Shown piece after piece: positions 1 through 10,745 of a DNA stretch of 64,000 nucleotides. The notes under the pieces are model-generated. The model was not told where the DNA came from, did no database searches, and worked only from the letters and a program-made list of their open reading frames with translations. Positions within the stretch are counted from its first letter, which is position 1. Every line of letters begins with the position of its first letter. Source of the stretch: Cycloclasticus sp. GTDB taxonomy: Bacteria; Pseudomonadota; Gammaproteobacteria; Methylococcales; Cycloclasticaceae. The position numbers and the translations under genes are program-made. The stretch lies in NCBI GenBank assembly GCA_002733135.1, contig NVUJ01000010.1, positions 1 to 64,000 on the forward strand, written 5' to 3'.

Positions 1-57
1 GAAAAGAAACAGGCGGGCTTAATCAGTCCGATAAAATAAAACACAGTGGCTCACTTT

Positions 58-1017
58 TCAGTTGATGGAGTGGCTCAGTTTTAGGGCGTTGTTGACAAAT
101 AATCTAATACCCGATATACCATAACCACCACACATAACAGCTTTGTCTAAGTTTTCTGGCCCTATTCCACCTAGCGCAAACACGGGTAATGAAACCTGCC
201 CTACCATGTCTGCAAAAGCCTTCCACCCCAATGGCTTTACATCGACATGAGTATTAGTCTTTTTAACTGGCGAAAGAACAGCAAATAACGCACCTGATTT
301 ATATGCGTTTTTCAAATCCATTTGTGTATGACATGACACTGCAAATGAAATGCCACTGGTTGAGCGGTGTTTTATTTTTTTAAATTCCGCCCCATTCAAA
401 TGCACCGCTTTTGCATTAAGAGTCTTTGCTACATCCAAGTTAGTATTTAGAAATAAACGAACGTTTTTAAGTTTACATTTATTGAGCGCTTCAAAAGCTA
501 ATGCTTTAAATTCATCGTCACTCTTTGATTTTGCTCTTAGTTGAATCATTCCAAACCCTCTAGAAATCAAGCTGTCTAAATGATTCAACAGTGTTTCATC
601 ATCACCTAAACACTCGTCAATAATTGGGTAATAATGTGGTAGGTTTAATCTATCAATTATCACTTGGTTAGCAGCAGGAAACGCATAATGTGCCAACTCG
701 GAAACCGTAACCCACTTGGTGACTTGTTGCTCCATGCCTCGTACAGCACCTTGAAACTCATCAACAGAATACACATCAAGATTAACTGATACATCATCGT
801 ATTGATGCTGAACGACTAGAAATGGCTTTGCCGACAAAACTTCGATACTCAATTCTTCGAAAAGTTCTCTTTTAAGTGCTTGAAAAGTACTTTCACCACT
901 CTCCAACTTACCGCCTGGAAATTCCCACAAACCACCTTGATGAACATCTTCAGCGCGTTGACTAATCAGTACTTCACCAGACTGATTCTTAATAACACCA
1001 ACAGCTATCTTTAGCAT
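58..1017 (-). CDS. Nudix hydrolase fused to a ThiE-like domain (MutT-type)
   Basis: The 319-residue protein has two domains. Residues 1-125 are a MutT-type Nudix hydrolase with a complete Nudix box (G36, E42, R50-E51, E54-E55, I58), the Mg-binding signature used to hydrolyse nucleoside triphosphates such as 8-oxo-dGTP. Residues about 130-319 resemble thiamine-phosphate synthase (TIM barrel, with a GGIGPENL phosphate-binding loop near the C-terminus). This Nudix-ThiE fusion is a known gammaproteobacterial architecture. The ThiE half is not proven active, and a genuine thiE may lie elsewhere. The gene is last in a leftward run, 12 nt after argJ, with a weak ribosome site. Nucleotide clean-up is the most likely role; a thiamine role is speculative. 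Confidence 0.88.
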   Translation of the reverse strand: MLKIAVGVIKNQSGEVLISQRAEDVHQGGLWEFPGGKLESGESTFQALKRELFEELSIEVLSAKPFLVVQHQYDDVSVNLDVYSVDEFQGAVRGMEQQVTKWVTVSELAHYAFPAANQVIIDRLNLPHYYPIIDECLGDDETLLNHLDSLISRGFGMIQLRAKSKSDDEFKALAFEALNKCKLKNVRLFLNTNLDVAKTLNAKAVHLNGAEFKKIKHRSTSGISFAVSCHTQMDLKNAYKSGALFAVLSPVKKTNTHVDVKPLGWKAFADMVGQVSLPVFALGGIGPENLDKAVMCGGYGISGIRLFVNNALKLSHSIN

Positions 1018-1029
1018 TTTACTGGGTTG

Positions 1030-2250
1030 TTATGAACGATATTCAGCGTTAATCTTGACGTAATCGTAAGATAAATCACACGTCCATATCGAAGCATCAT
1101 AAGAGCCTTCTCCCATACAAATTCGAACGGTAATTTCTTCCTTGTTCATAACCTGTTGCGCTTTTTCTTCAGAGTAGTCAGTGGCCCGCATACCGGAATT
1201 TACGATGCATACTTCATCGAGATAAATGGAGATGTTGTCGACATTCATAGACGTAACTTTCGCCCGTCCAACCGCCGCCAAAATTCTACCCCAATTAGGG
1301 TCACTTGCAAAAAATGCTGTTTTTACCAGCGGTGAATGGGCCACTGTATAAGCAATTTCCTTTGCATCCCTTGTACTACTAGTTTGTTGAACTTCAACTT
1401 TGATCAGTTTATTTGCACCCTCTCCATCACGCACTATAGCCTTAGCTAGATGTTGGCATACGTCTGTTAACGCAACTAGTAATTGCGCATATCTTGGATC
1501 TTCTTCGACACATATTATTTTTGTATCTATCGCCGCTGTTGCCATCAATATAACCGCATCATTTGTCGACGTATCACCATCCACAGTAATACAGTTGAAT
1601 GATACGTCCACAGCTTTTTTGAGCATTGATTGAAGTGTTGGGTTTGCAATAGGCATGTCTGTCGCAATATAAGAGAGCATGGTTGCCATATTAGGCTTTA
1701 TCATCCCTGAACCTTTAGCGATACCTGTAATCGTTACGCACTGACCATCAATCTCAACAGTACGAGAATAACCTTTTTCGCAAGTGTCTGTTGTCATAAT
1801 AGCGTTAGCTGCTTTATGCCAATTTTTTTCATCTAGACCGTTAACAGCAGACTGTAACGCAGCCAATATCTTATTAACAGGTAATGGCTCGCCAATAACC
1901 CCCGTTGAAAATGGCAACACACGAGAAGCTGTAATTTGAACTAAATCTGCTAACCCTTTGCAGCATTTTTCAGCAGACGCTACGCCTAGTTTGCCTAGGC
2001 CAGCATTTGCATTACCAGAATTAATCAATAAATATTTTGGACTAGTAGCAATTAAGTATTTTTTTGCCAACAGTACCGGCGCAGCACAAAACTTATTTTT
2101 TGTGAACACGGCTGCAACTTGAGTCTTGTCACATAGCTCAAATATCGTTAGGTCATCGCGTTCTGTCTGGCAAATAGCTGCCGAAGACGTACCAATTCGG
2201 ATACCAGAAATGCTTTTTAAATCTATTTGAACTGAACCGCCAACAGGCAT
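1030..2250 (-). CDS. argJ: Bifunctional glutamate N-acetyltransferase / amino-acid acetyltransferase ArgJ
   Basis: ArgJ moves the acetyl group from N-acetylornithine to glutamate, making the cyclic arginine pathway possible, and in bifunctional forms also uses acetyl-CoA. The 406-residue length is normal. The self-cleavage site is visible: the A-T-M motif puts the nucleophile Thr at T190, splitting the chain into alpha and beta subunits. The oxyanion-hole T116-G117 (STG motif) and the KGSGMI stretch before the cut are present. The ATG at 2250 has an AAGGAAA ribosome site. It starts 18 nt after secA, matching the secA-argJ order of Pseudomonas, so it is probably co-transcribed with secA. The sequence does not settle whether it is mono- or bifunctional. 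Confidence 0.96.
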   Translation of the reverse strand: MPVGGSVQIDLKSISGIRIGTSSAAICQTERDDLTIFELCDKTQVAAVFTKNKFCAAPVLLAKKYLIATSPKYLLINSGNANAGLGKLGVASAEKCCKGLADLVQITASRVLPFSTGVIGEPLPVNKILAALQSAVNGLDEKNWHKAANAIMTTDTCEKGYSRTVEIDGQCVTITGIAKGSGMIKPNMATMLSYIATDMPIANPTLQSMLKKAVDVSFNCITVDGDTSTNDAVILMATAAIDTKIICVEEDPRYAQLLVALTDVCQHLAKAIVRDGEGANKLIKVEVQQTSSTRDAKEIAYTVAHSPLVKTAFFASDPNWGRILAAVGRAKVTSMNVDNISIYLDEVCIVNSGMRATDYSEEKAQQVMNKEEITVRICMGEGSYDASIWTCDLSYDYVKINAEYRS

Positions 2251-2268
2251 GAAGGTTTCCTTTTCGGT

Positions 2269-4914
2269 TTATAGTTTTCCGTGACATTGTTTAAACTTCT
2301 TACCGGAACCGCAAGGACATGGATCATTACGTCCTACTTTTCGATCTACGCGCTTAAACGGCATCTCCTTCTGTTGTTGAGTTTCATCATCTAACGCGTT
2401 TACATCGGCGTGTTGAAACTCCATGCCTTGTTGTAATCGACGTTGTTCATCGACAGCTTTAACATCCTCTTCTGCACGCACCTGAACTTTAGTTACCAAC
2501 ATCACCACTTCAGTTTTTAAAGCATCCAACATCGAGGTAAACAATTGAAATGCCTCACGTTTATATTCTTGCTTAGGGTCTTTTTGGGCATACCCTCGTA
2601 GATGAATGCCTTGCCTTAAATGATCCATTGCTGCTAGATGGTCACGCCATAAACTATCAAGGGTTTGCAACATAACGGATTTTTCAAAATGTCGAAGCAC
2701 ATCGGCACTGGCTAAAATTTCTTTTTTCGCGTAATCATCAGTAATGGTTTTTAGTATTAATTCACGCAAATTCTCTTCATGCAAATGACTATCTTCATCT
2801 AACAATTGTTGAACCTGTAATTTACAATTAAACTCCTCATCTAATGCTTTTTCCAACCCCTCAACATCCCATTGGTCATCCATAGATTGATGAGGAATGT
2901 ATAGTGTAATGATGCCAGCCACCACATCTTCACGTATCGATGTTATGGTTCTAGAAATATTATCTGACTCCATTATTTCGTTACGTTGGTTATAGATGAC
3001 TCTACGTTGGTCATTAGCCACGTCATCATATTGAAGCAACTGCTTACGTATATCGAAGTTATGGCCTTCTACTTTTCTTTGTGCGTTTTCTATCGCCTTA
3101 CTAACCCAAGGGTGCTCAATCGACTCACCTTTTTCTAAACCGAGTTTTTGCATTAAGCCCGACACCCGCTCAGATGCAAAGATTCGCATCAAGCTATCTT
3201 CTAATGATAAGTAAAAACGACTAGCACCTGGGTCACCTTGACGACCAGACCTACCTCTAAGCTGATTATCAATTCGCCTTGATTCATGACGCTCTGTACC
3301 AATAACACGAAGACCACCTGCATCTAACACAGCTTGGTGATTATTTAACCACTCCTGTGACGGCTCAACATCTTCGTTCTTTCCACCCAAAACAATATCT
3401 GTACCTCGACCGGCCATATTAGTGGCAATCGTTACTGATCCCAAAGCACCTGCATGGGCAATAATTTGCGCTTCCCGCTCATGTTGTTTGGCATTTAAGA
3501 CTTCATGAGTAACTTTCTTGTTGGTCAAGCTACTTGATATAAATTCGGACACTTCAATAGACGTTGTACCGACCAATACGGGTTGTTTACGTTTATGACA
3601 ATCTTCGATATCCGCAATAACCGCTTCAAATTTTTCTTTTTCCGTTAAATAAACCAAATCACCAGCATCATCTCGAGTCATATCACGATGGGTCGGAATA
3701 ACAATAACTTCTAAACCGTATATTTGCTGAAACTCAAACGCTTCAGTGTCCGCAGTACCTGTCATTCCAGACAGCTTATCGTACATTCTGAAATAATTTT
3801 GAAACGTAATTGACGCCATCGTTTGATTTTCACTCTGGATTTTTACATTTTCTTTCGCCTCAACAGCTTGGTGCAAGCCCTCACCCCAACGTCTTCCCGG
3901 CATAGATCGTCCAGTAAATTCGTCAACGATGACCACTTGAGAATGTTGTAAAATATAATCAACATCTTTTTGATACAGTACATTCGCACGTAACGCTGCA
4001 TACACATGATGCATTAAGCCAATATTAGACGCATCGTATAAACTTTCAAATTCACTCAATAAACCACTGTCCGCTAAAAGCACTTCAATCTTTTCGTGAC
4101 CCGCTTCTGTTAGATAAACCTGCTTAGCTTTTTCGTCAATTGTATAGTCGTCTTCTTGCGTCTCTAATCCATAAGTCAAATCTTTTATTAAGGTGTTTAA
4201 CTTAGCGTACAATTCACTCTTATCTTCTGTCGGTCCAGAAATAATCAGTGGTGTTCTAGCCTCATCAATTAAAATAGAATCAACTTCATCCACAATGGCA
4301 TAATGAAGACCGCGTTGAACTCTATCTTCAACACTGAACGCCATATTATCTCTAAGGTAATCAAAACCAAACTCGTTATTAGTACCGTATGTAATATCTG
4401 CAGCATACGCCTCTCGACGTTGCTCTGGACTCATTGCGTTAACAATAACGCCTGTAGTTAAACCTAAAAATGTAAATAACTGCCCCATCCATTCTGAGTC
4501 ACGTTCTGCTAAATAATCATTTACTGTGACAAGGTGAACACCCTTTCCTGGTAAGGCGTTTAAATAAGCTGCTAGCGTTGCGACTAACGTTTTACCTTCA
4601 CCTGTTTTCATTTCCGCGATACGCCCATCGTCGAGCACCATGCCGCCAATTAATTGCACATCAAAATGGCGCATACCTAACGAACGAATACCCGCTTCTC
4701 TAACAACTGAAAATGCTTCAGGCATTATGGATTCGAGCGATTCACCTTTTTTAAGCCTTTCTCTAAATTCACCAGTTTTAGCTTTTAATTCGTCATCATT
4801 TAATGACTTAACGCCTTCTTCTAGTGAATTAATGCTGTTGACAGTTTTATGCTTAGCCTTAACTAACCGGTCATTGCGGCTGCCAAACATTTTTTTTACG
4901 ATATTTGCGATCAT
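2269..4914 (-). CDS. secA: Preprotein translocase ATPase SecA
   Basis: SecA is the ATPase motor that pushes unfolded preproteins through SecYEG. The 881-residue protein has Walker A at 102-109 (MKTGEGKT), the DEVD box at 209-212, a second helicase-like half ending in a [10 protein letters not shown] motif, and a C-terminal zinc tail with C866, C868, C877 and H878, which binds SecB and lipids. Length is normal. No secM-like arrest gene is seen upstream: only 91 nt separate it from the M23 peptidase gene on the same strand. The ATG at 4914 has only a weak ribosome site. Confidence 0.98.
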   Translation of the reverse strand: MIANIVKKMFGSRNDRLVKAKHKTVNSINSLEEGVKSLNDDELKAKTGEFRERLKKGESLESIMPEAFSVVREAGIRSLGMRHFDVQLIGGMVLDDGRIAEMKTGEGKTLVATLAAYLNALPGKGVHLVTVNDYLAERDSEWMGQLFTFLGLTTGVIVNAMSPEQRREAYAADITYGTNNEFGFDYLRDNMAFSVEDRVQRGLHYAIVDEVDSILIDEARTPLIISGPTEDKSELYAKLNTLIKDLTYGLETQEDDYTIDEKAKQVYLTEAGHEKIEVLLADSGLLSEFESLYDASNIGLMHHVYAALRANVLYQKDVDYILQHSQVVIVDEFTGRSMPGRRWGEGLHQAVEAKENVKIQSENQTMASITFQNYFRMYDKLSGMTGTADTEAFEFQQIYGLEVIVIPTHRDMTRDDAGDLVYLTEKEKFEAVIADIEDCHKRKQPVLVGTTSIEVSEFISSSLTNKKVTHEVLNAKQHEREAQIIAHAGALGSVTIATNMAGRGTDIVLGGKNEDVEPSQEWLNNHQAVLDAGGLRVIGTERHESRRIDNQLRGRSGRQGDPGASRFYLSLEDSLMRIFASERVSGLMQKLGLEKGESIEHPWVSKAIENAQRKVEGHNFDIRKQLLQYDDVANDQRRVIYNQRNEIMESDNISRTITSIREDVVAGIITLYIPHQSMDDQWDVEGLEKALDEEFNCKLQVQQLLDEDSHLHEENLRELILKTITDDYAKKEILASADVLRHFEKSVMLQTLDSLWRDHLAAMDHLRQGIHLRGYAQKDPKQEYKREAFQLFTSMLDALKTEVVMLVTKVQVRAEEDVKAVDEQRRLQQGMEFQHADVNALDDETQQQKEMPFKRVDRKVGRNDPCPCGSGKKFKQCHGKL

Positions 4915-5005
4915 CTGTTGTATTAAGAATTTAATGTAAAACGAAAAGCCGAATGATACCGCAAATTACGATACAACTGGTATTTGAAGGACTTATTTTG
5001 TGGAA

Positions 5006-5929
5006 TTATCTAGCGCTGTAGAGGTATTTTCGTGGGTTAACTTTTTTACCGTATCGAAGCACTTCGAAATGAACATGAGGTCCAGTTGAACGACCTGTGG
5101 AACCCATCTTTGCAATAACGTCGCTTTGCTTAACCACATCACCTAATTTAACTAGAATTTCTTTGTTATGCCCGTATCGGGTGACATAACCCAAACCGTG
5201 GTCTACTTCTATTAAAGAACCATAACCACCTTTTTCACCGGCCCAAGTGACGATGCCAGAGGCAATCGCTAATACATCGGAGCCTTTCTTACCAGCGATA
5301 TCGACACCATGATGAAACGCTTTTTTACCAGTGAAAGGGTCCACTCGATAACCGTAATGAGACGACAACCAACCTCTTTTTACCGGTAACCCAGCTGGTC
5401 GAATTTCTTTGGATAAAAGCTTATTGGCCGAAAAATAATCAAGCAACTCTAACTGTTTTTCACGTAATGATAACTGGCTATCAAGCATTTGTATGTCATG
5501 CAACAACTGGCTTTCGGTAAAACTATCTAATGTTACTGTAGTATCCGCACTACCAATCGCTATGGCTCGATCAAAATCGAATTCTGGCGCATTAAGTTTA
5601 GCTTTTTTCGCTAAATATTCGCCCACTGCATTTAACCGTGTTAACTGAGCTTGCATTTGCCCTACCCTCAATGCAACAGCGTCTAATGTATTTCGTGTTT
5701 TTTCGCGAAGCCTTTGGACTTCAGCTCGTTGCTCTAATAATTCCGTCACCAATTCACTTGTACCATGAGAACTAGTTAATGTTATAGAGCGTTGTGAATT
5801 AACATAATAAACACAACAAGCAGATACCAACACAAAGCCACTCAAAAATAGAGTAATTATTTTATTCAGGCTTAATGAAAACCTAAGTGTTTTCCTTTGC
5901 CCTTTTGTTAGCAGTATAATTTGCATCAT
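5006..5929 (-). CDS. M23 (LytM-type) peptidoglycan endopeptidase, membrane-anchored
   Basis: The 307-residue protein has a short basic N-terminus, one membrane segment at about 22-43, a coiled-coil stretch at about 60-170 and a C-terminal LytM/M23 domain. The zinc residues are intact: H206/H207 with D210 (HHGVD motif) and the HxH pair H285/H287, plus H254. An active endopeptidase that cuts peptidoglycan cross-links in the periplasm is therefore likely, rather than a degenerate EnvC/NlpD-type activator. It sits between dciA and secA, its usual gammaproteobacterial place. It starts only 35 nt from the divergent dciA gene, and neither start has a clear ribosome site. Confidence 0.9.
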   Translation of the reverse strand: MMQIILLTKGQRKTLRFSLSLNKIITLFLSGFVLVSACCVYYVNSQRSITLTSSHGTSELVTELLEQRAEVQRLREKTRNTLDAVALRVGQMQAQLTRLNAVGEYLAKKAKLNAPEFDFDRAIAIGSADTTVTLDSFTESQLLHDIQMLDSQLSLREKQLELLDYFSANKLLSKEIRPAGLPVKRGWLSSHYGYRVDPFTGKKAFHHGVDIAGKKGSDVLAIASGIVTWAGEKGGYGSLIEVDHGLGYVTRYGHNKEILVKLGDVVKQSDVIAKMGSTGRSTGPHVHFEVLRYGKKVNPRKYLYSAR

Positions 5930-5964
5930 TATTATTACGTTTTAAACCCTAATTACTCTTAACT

Positions 5965-6405
5965 ATGCTGAAACATCCTATCAATAAGTCCCGTTTGTCA
6001 GGCTTACAGAACATCCAGCAACATCTATTACAGCAACATCAACTATTAAAAGTAGTAAACAGTGCCTTACCAAACAACTTATCTGAGCACTGCCTTCACG
6101 CGACTTACTACAAAAACAATCTCACCCTCTATACAAACTCGTCTGTATGGGCCTCTAAACTTCTTTATATGCGTGCTCCCATCCTTAACGCTATTTCAAA
6201 AAGCGTTGGTGACAGAGTTACAACATTACACGTTAAAGTCCTGTCTAAAAAACACAGCTTAGAAACTTACAAAACCCCAAAATCGCCTTCAAATAAATCA
6301 ATCCAATTTCTTTGCAATGCCAATAAACCCAAACATGCTGATAAATTAAGTGTGGCAATGAACAAACTCATCAACACGCTTCAAAAAAATAAACTATCTA
6401 ATTAA
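5965..6405 (+). CDS. dciA: DciA-family (DUF721) replicative helicase loader
   Basis: This 146-residue protein matches the DUF721/DciA pattern: a basic N-terminal helix ([15 protein letters not shown]), then a KH-like fold with an [16 protein letters not shown] segment typical of the family, and a Lys/Asn-rich disordered tail. DciA helps load the replicative helicase DnaB in bacteria lacking DnaC/DnaI. The location between lpxC and the M23/secA genes is the conserved gammaproteobacterial one. It is the only plus-strand gene in the first 25 kb. Its TAA overlaps the lpxC stop tail-to-tail in the tetranucleotide TTAA. The family call is firm; the helicase-loading role is taken from the family. 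Confidence 0.85.
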   Translation: MLKHPINKSRLSGLQNIQQHLLQQHQLLKVVNSALPNNLSEHCLHATYYKNNLTLYTNSSVWASKLLYMRAPILNAISKSVGDRVTTLHVKVLSKKHSLETYKTPKSPSNKSIQFLCNANKPKHADKLSVAMNKLINTLQKNKLSN

Positions 6406-7316
6406 GCTGACGCAGGTAGGGGGTCAATATAAGAAATAGGGTGTTCATCACCTTCTTCAAACGTCACTTCTTCCCATGCATCTTTTTCTGCCAGTAGCGC
6501 CCTTAACAACCTATTATTCAACTCATGCCCAGACTTATGGCCTTTGAACTCCCCAATCAAGCTATGTCCTAATAAATATAAATCCCCAATAGCATCTAAA
6601 ATTTTGTGCTTTACGAACTCATCTTCGTAACGCAAGCCATCTTCGTTTAACACTCTAAAATCATCTACTACAATTGCATTATCCATACTTCCGCCAAGCG
6701 CTAGATTACGTTGACGTAGCATTTCAATGTCTTTCATAAAACCAAATGTTCTGGCACGGCTAATTTCTTTAACGAAAGATGTCGACGAAAAATCTATCGT
6801 TGCTTCTTGTGTGCGGGATTTAAAAACAGGGTGCTCAAACTCAATACTAAAACCCACTTTAAACCCTTCAAACGGGGCAAAACTTGCCCACTTATCACCG
6901 TCTTCTACACGAATTTCTTTTTTGATACGAATATAGCGTTTTGCAACATTTTGCTCTTCGATGCCAGCTGATTGCAGAAGGAATACAAAAGGGCCAGCGC
7001 TACCATCCATAATTGGCACTTCTGCTGCGCTTAAATCTATAAAAATATTATCTATGCCAAGCCCAGCAATAGCAGATAGCAAATGTTCTACTGTAGAGAC
7101 CCTAACACCATTTTGTATCAGCGTGGTTGATAACTGCGTATCGCCAACGTTTTCAGCTTTTGCTGCTATAACGACAGGCTCATCAAAATCAACTCTGCGG
7201 AATACAATACCAACGTTCGGCCCAGCTGGACGTAATGTTAAGTAAACTTTCTCCCCACTGTGCAAGCCAACGCCAGTAGCACGAATCACATTTTTCAGCG
7301 TTCGTTGTTTAATCAT
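6402..7316 (-). CDS. lpxC: UDP-3-O-acyl-N-acetylglucosamine deacetylase LpxC
   Basis: LpxC performs the committed, zinc-dependent deacetylation step of lipid A synthesis. The 304-residue protein shows the catalytic E77-H78 pair, the zinc ligands H237 and D241 (HKILD) and the general acid/base H264 (KSGHE). The ATG at 7316 has GGAGT six nt upstream. A 185-nt gap separates it from ftsZ and may hold its own promoter. The C-terminus ends in PLPASA; in enterobacteria the C-terminus is the FtsH degradation signal, but whether that applies here cannot be told. Its presence indicates an LPS-bearing outer membrane. Confidence 0.98.
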   Translation of the reverse strand: MIKQRTLKNVIRATGVGLHSGEKVYLTLRPAGPNVGIVFRRVDFDEPVVIAAKAENVGDTQLSTTLIQNGVRVSTVEHLLSAIAGLGIDNIFIDLSAAEVPIMDGSAGPFVFLLQSAGIEEQNVAKRYIRIKKEIRVEDGDKWASFAPFEGFKVGFSIEFEHPVFKSRTQEATIDFSSTSFVKEISRARTFGFMKDIEMLRQRNLALGGSMDNAIVVDDFRVLNEDGLRYEDEFVKHKILDAIGDLYLLGHSLIGEFKGHKSGHELNNRLLRALLAEKDAWEEVTFEEGDEHPISYIDPLPASA

Positions 7317-7501
7317 CTTTAAGACTCCAAGCTGCGGATTTTAGCTATATTTATAATTATTGCTACAAACAATCCTAACATATTGCAGCAAGTCATTGCA
7401 AAATCAGCGGTTCTCCCACTTCCATCACTACTTAGTATTCAAGTTTCTATTGAAATTCCTAGTCAATGGTTCTCCTCTGTACAAAAGTATCCACAAACAC
7501 T

Positions 7502-8665
7502 CTAATCAGCCTGCCTCCTTAAAAAAGCAGGTATATCTAAATACGCTGGATCAGACATATCATCCATGCCACTCACTTTTTTTGAAGCACCCTTATCCTT
7601 ATTTTCGCGCATAATTGTTGGTATATCGAAGTCTTCCTCTTGTATCTTCGCGACACTCATTGGCTCCTTTTTAATATGCACCATCGGTGTAGGCTCAGCT
7701 GCTGTAACCTTTTGACCCAAGCCTGTTGCTACAACAGTAACTCTCATCTCATCAGCCAAGTCTGGATCAATAACTGTCCCTACCACTACATTTGCATCAT
7801 CAGCTGCAAACTCTCTGATAGCTTGCCCAACTTCTTCAAATTCACCAATGGACATATCTAACCCAGCCGTAATGTTCACCAATATCCCTCTTGCCCCTTG
7901 AACATTTATGTCTTCTAATAATGGACTATGAATTGCTGCTTCAGCTGCTTCACGTGCACGTGAGTCTCCTTTAGCGCTACCTGTCCCCATCATCGCATCG
8001 CCCATCTCTGACATCACTGTTTTGACGTCTGCAAAGTCGACATTTATAAGACCTGGACGTGTAATTAGCTCCGCTATTCCTTGCACCGCCCCGAGTAAGA
8101 CATTATTTGCTGCCTTAAACGCATTTAATAGGCTCATATCTTTACCCAATACATGCAATAATTTCTCATTCGGGATGGTTATTAACGAATCCACGTGAAG
8201 AGCCAGTTCATCAATTCCTTTTTCAGCAACAGCTTGCCGTTTCTTCCCTTCAAAAGGGAAGGGCTTAGTCACAACTGCGACCGTTAAAATCCCCATTTCC
8301 TTTGCAATCTCAGCAACAATGGGTGCTGCCCCAGTACCTGTACCCCCGCCCATCCCGGCTGTAATAAAAATCATATCGGAGCCTGAAATAACTTCTTGAA
8401 TCCGCTCGCGATCTTCAAGTGCAGCTTGACGCCCTACATCGGGGTCTGCGCCCGCTCCTAGCCCTTTAGTATGGTTATTGCCAAGCTGTAGCACCATCCT
8501 GGCCGGCGAATTTTTAAGTGCCTGCGCATCAGTGTTCGCACAAATAAATTCAACGCCTTCAATTGAGCTACTCACCATATGATTAACCGCGTTGCCACCG
8601 CCTCCACCAACGCCGATTACTTTGATAACTGCATTTTGTGTGTGTGCATCCATTAATTCAAACAT
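7502..8665 (-). CDS. ftsZ: Cell division GTPase FtsZ
   Basis: FtsZ is the tubulin-like GTPase that assembles the division ring. The 387-residue protein carries the tubulin signature GGGTGTG at 106-112, the T7 loop ([11 protein letters not shown]), a variable linker of about 50 residues, and the C-terminal tail peptide DIPAFLRRQ that docks FtsA and ZipA. The ATG at 8665 has an AGGGG ribosome site six nt upstream. It is the last division gene of the dcw series, 53 nt after ftsA. Confidence 0.99.
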   Translation of the reverse strand: MFELMDAHTQNAVIKVIGVGGGGGNAVNHMVSSSIEGVEFICANTDAQALKNSPARMVLQLGNNHTKGLGAGADPDVGRQAALEDRERIQEVISGSDMIFITAGMGGGTGTGAAPIVAEIAKEMGILTVAVVTKPFPFEGKKRQAVAEKGIDELALHVDSLITIPNEKLLHVLGKDMSLLNAFKAANNVLLGAVQGIAELITRPGLINVDFADVKTVMSEMGDAMMGTGSAKGDSRAREAAEAAIHSPLLEDINVQGARGILVNITAGLDMSIGEFEEVGQAIREFAADDANVVVGTVIDPDLADEMRVTVVATGLGQKVTAAEPTPMVHIKKEPMSVAKIQEEDFDIPTIMRENKDKGASKKVSGMDDMSDPAYLDIPAFLRRQAD

Positions 8666-8718
8666 GTTATTCCCCTTGTATTGTTTATCTAAAATTATTT
8701 CTATAAAAACCGTTACTG

Positions 8719-9948
8719 TTAAAAATTACCTTGAAACCAACTCTTCATTTTTTCCCACATCGCCTGAAAACCACCTTTCACTTCGCCTCCATTTACGACA
8801 CTATTTTGTTGACCAAACAGCAATAAACCGACGCCCGTTGCATATATGGGGTTGCGAACCACATCACTTAACCCCGACACATACTGCGGACAACCCAAAC
8901 GAACTGGCATATGAAATACCTCTTCCGCCAATTCGACCAAACCTTCTACTTTAGAACTCCCTCCAGTTAGTACAACACCCGCCGCAACAATATCTTCAAA
9001 ACCGCTGCGTCTTAATTCAGCCTGTATCAACATCATTAATTCTTCGTACCTCGGCTCAATAATTTCTGCTAAATTTGCGCGTGAAATTTTACGTGTAGGG
9101 CGATCACCAATACTTGGCACATCAATCATTTCATCCTCTTGAACTAATTGAGTCAGCGCGCAAGCGTATTTCAATTTAATCTCATCCGCGTGTTGCGTCG
9201 GTGTTCTTAATGCAACGGCAATATCATTTGTGACTTGATCACCGGCTATTGGAATAACCGCTGTGTGACGTATAAACCCATCACAAAAAACTGCTATATC
9301 AGTCGTTCCACCACCAATATCTACCAAACAAACACCCAGTTCTTTTTCATCATCTGTTAACACAGAACTACTAGATGCTAGCTGCTCTAAAATAATATCA
9401 TCTACTTCTAAGCCGCAGCGGCGTACACATTTGATAATGTTCTGAGCCGCACTCACTGCCCCCGTAACAATATGAACTTTGGCTTCCAACCTAATACCAG
9501 CCATGCCAACGGGTTCTTTAATACCTTCTTGCGCATCAATAATGAATTCTTGAGGCATGATATGAAGGATCTTCTGGTCCGCTGGAATAGCCACGGCTCG
9601 TGCTGAATCGATGACCCGCTCTATATCCGATGCGATAACTTCATCTTCTCTAATGGCCACCACTCCGCTTGAGTTCAAACTGCTGATATGGCTTCCAGCA
9701 ATACCAACAAACACAGAATTAATTTGGCAACCTGCCATTAATTCCGCCTCTTCCACAGCACGCTGAATTGATTGCACTGTGGACTCAAGGTTAACCACTA
9801 CGCCTTTTTTTAGGCCACGTGAGCGGTTTGAACCAATCCCAATCACATCAATAGTGCCATCAGGCGTAATCTCTCCCACAATTGCAGCCACTTTTGACGT
9901 GCCTATGTCTAACCCAACAATTAAATTTTTATCGTTACTTTTTTTCAT
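8719..9948 (-). CDS. ftsA: Cell division protein FtsA (actin-like)
   Basis: FtsA tethers FtsZ to the membrane and recruits later division proteins. The 409-residue protein has the actin-fold phosphate loops (GLDIGTSKV near the start, [12 protein letters not shown] in the middle, [11 protein letters not shown] late) and the C-terminal amphipathic membrane-targeting helix ([12 protein letters not shown]). Order and spacing (5 nt after the proposed ftsQ reading frame ends, 53 nt before ftsZ) match the standard dcw cluster. Confidence 0.98.
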   Translation of the reverse strand: MKKSNDKNLIVGLDIGTSKVAAIVGEITPDGTIDVIGIGSNRSRGLKKGVVVNLESTVQSIQRAVEEAELMAGCQINSVFVGIAGSHISSLNSSGVVAIREDEVIASDIERVIDSARAVAIPADQKILHIMPQEFIIDAQEGIKEPVGMAGIRLEAKVHIVTGAVSAAQNIIKCVRRCGLEVDDIILEQLASSSSVLTDDEKELGVCLVDIGGGTTDIAVFCDGFIRHTAVIPIAGDQVTNDIAVALRTPTQHADEIKLKYACALTQLVQEDEMIDVPSIGDRPTRKISRANLAEIIEPRYEELMMLIQAELRRSGFEDIVAAGVVLTGGSSKVEGLVELAEEVFHMPVRLGCPQYVSGLSDVVRNPIYATGVGLLLFGQQNSVVNGGEVKGGFQAMWEKMKSWFQGNF

Positions 9949-9953
9949 TTCCT

Positions 9954-10745
9954 TTAGCCTTTTGTTGGCTTATTGTTCTTAATTACCAATGAACGCATAC
10001 GCTCATTTGGTTGCCCCACTACATACCCTTTTTTCCACATCACTGACACGCCATTCGGATAACGTAAATCCATCATTTTTGCGTGCTCAATTAACTCACC
10101 TTCCTGTGATGCCAGCGCGTTCAATGATTTAATGATTTTTCTTTCTGGACTTTGCTTTCCAGCATTAATCTTAAGTCCGTTGCTCAAAACGACGGACCAA
10201 CTACCATGTTCGGCCAATTTGAGTTCCTGAACGGATAACGCTAGCTCTGTCATTAATACATTCAGATTCTTTTGCACGGTTAATATTTGTTTGCTCTCGC
10301 TATTAACACCTGAGAAATACGGCAGCCTAAAAATCTGCATGTTCAACATGGGCTTAAACACCTCTCCTTGTACATTCAATAACTGCGTCTTATTCCAAAC
10401 AGCAACAGGGTTTTGTTCTTCAATTGACACCACTAGCGTATCCGGCCAAACACGTCTAATACGTGCCTCACGTATCCATTGTAAATCGGTAAGTTTGTTG
10501 ATAATTGCGTCACTATCCACCGCGAAATACCCCGTTTGAACTAACACCGCTAGTGCATTTGAGATATCTTCTTGGGGAATATGCTTCATCTCCCCTTCGA
10601 TACGAACGTGCTTAATGGGCATTGTGTTTGGTTGCCCCATCCATTGCAGCAATTGCCAAATAGACAGCCCGATTAACAATAGTAAAATCGTAGGTACGGC
10701 GAATGCTTTAGATGGTTTCATAGTGTCGGTATTTGCATTCTTCAT
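9954..10745 (-). CDS. ftsQ: Cell division protein FtsQ
   Basis: FtsQ is a bitopic membrane protein that joins FtsB/FtsL and the septal synthase at midcell. It has a short cytoplasmic N-terminus, one membrane segment (about residues 17-33 of the proposed product), a POTRA domain starting near IKHVRIEGEMKHI, and the beta domain. I place the start at the ATG at 10745, giving 263 residues. It overlaps the ddl stop as ATGA and has an AAGGCGG ribosome site six nt upstream. The longer reading frame from 10787 would add 14 cysteine-containing residues inside ddl and is less likely. Confidence 0.93.
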   Translation of the reverse strand: MKNANTDTMKPSKAFAVPTILLLLIGLSIWQLLQWMGQPNTMPIKHVRIEGEMKHIPQEDISNALAVLVQTGYFAVDSDAIINKLTDLQWIREARIRRVWPDTLVVSIEEQNPVAVWNKTQLLNVQGEVFKPMLNMQIFRLPYFSGVNSESKQILTVQKNLNVLMTELALSVQELKLAEHGSWSVVLSNGLKINAGKQSPERKIIKSLNALASQEGELIEHAKMMDLRYPNGVSVMWKKGYVVGQPNERMRSLVIKNNKPTKG

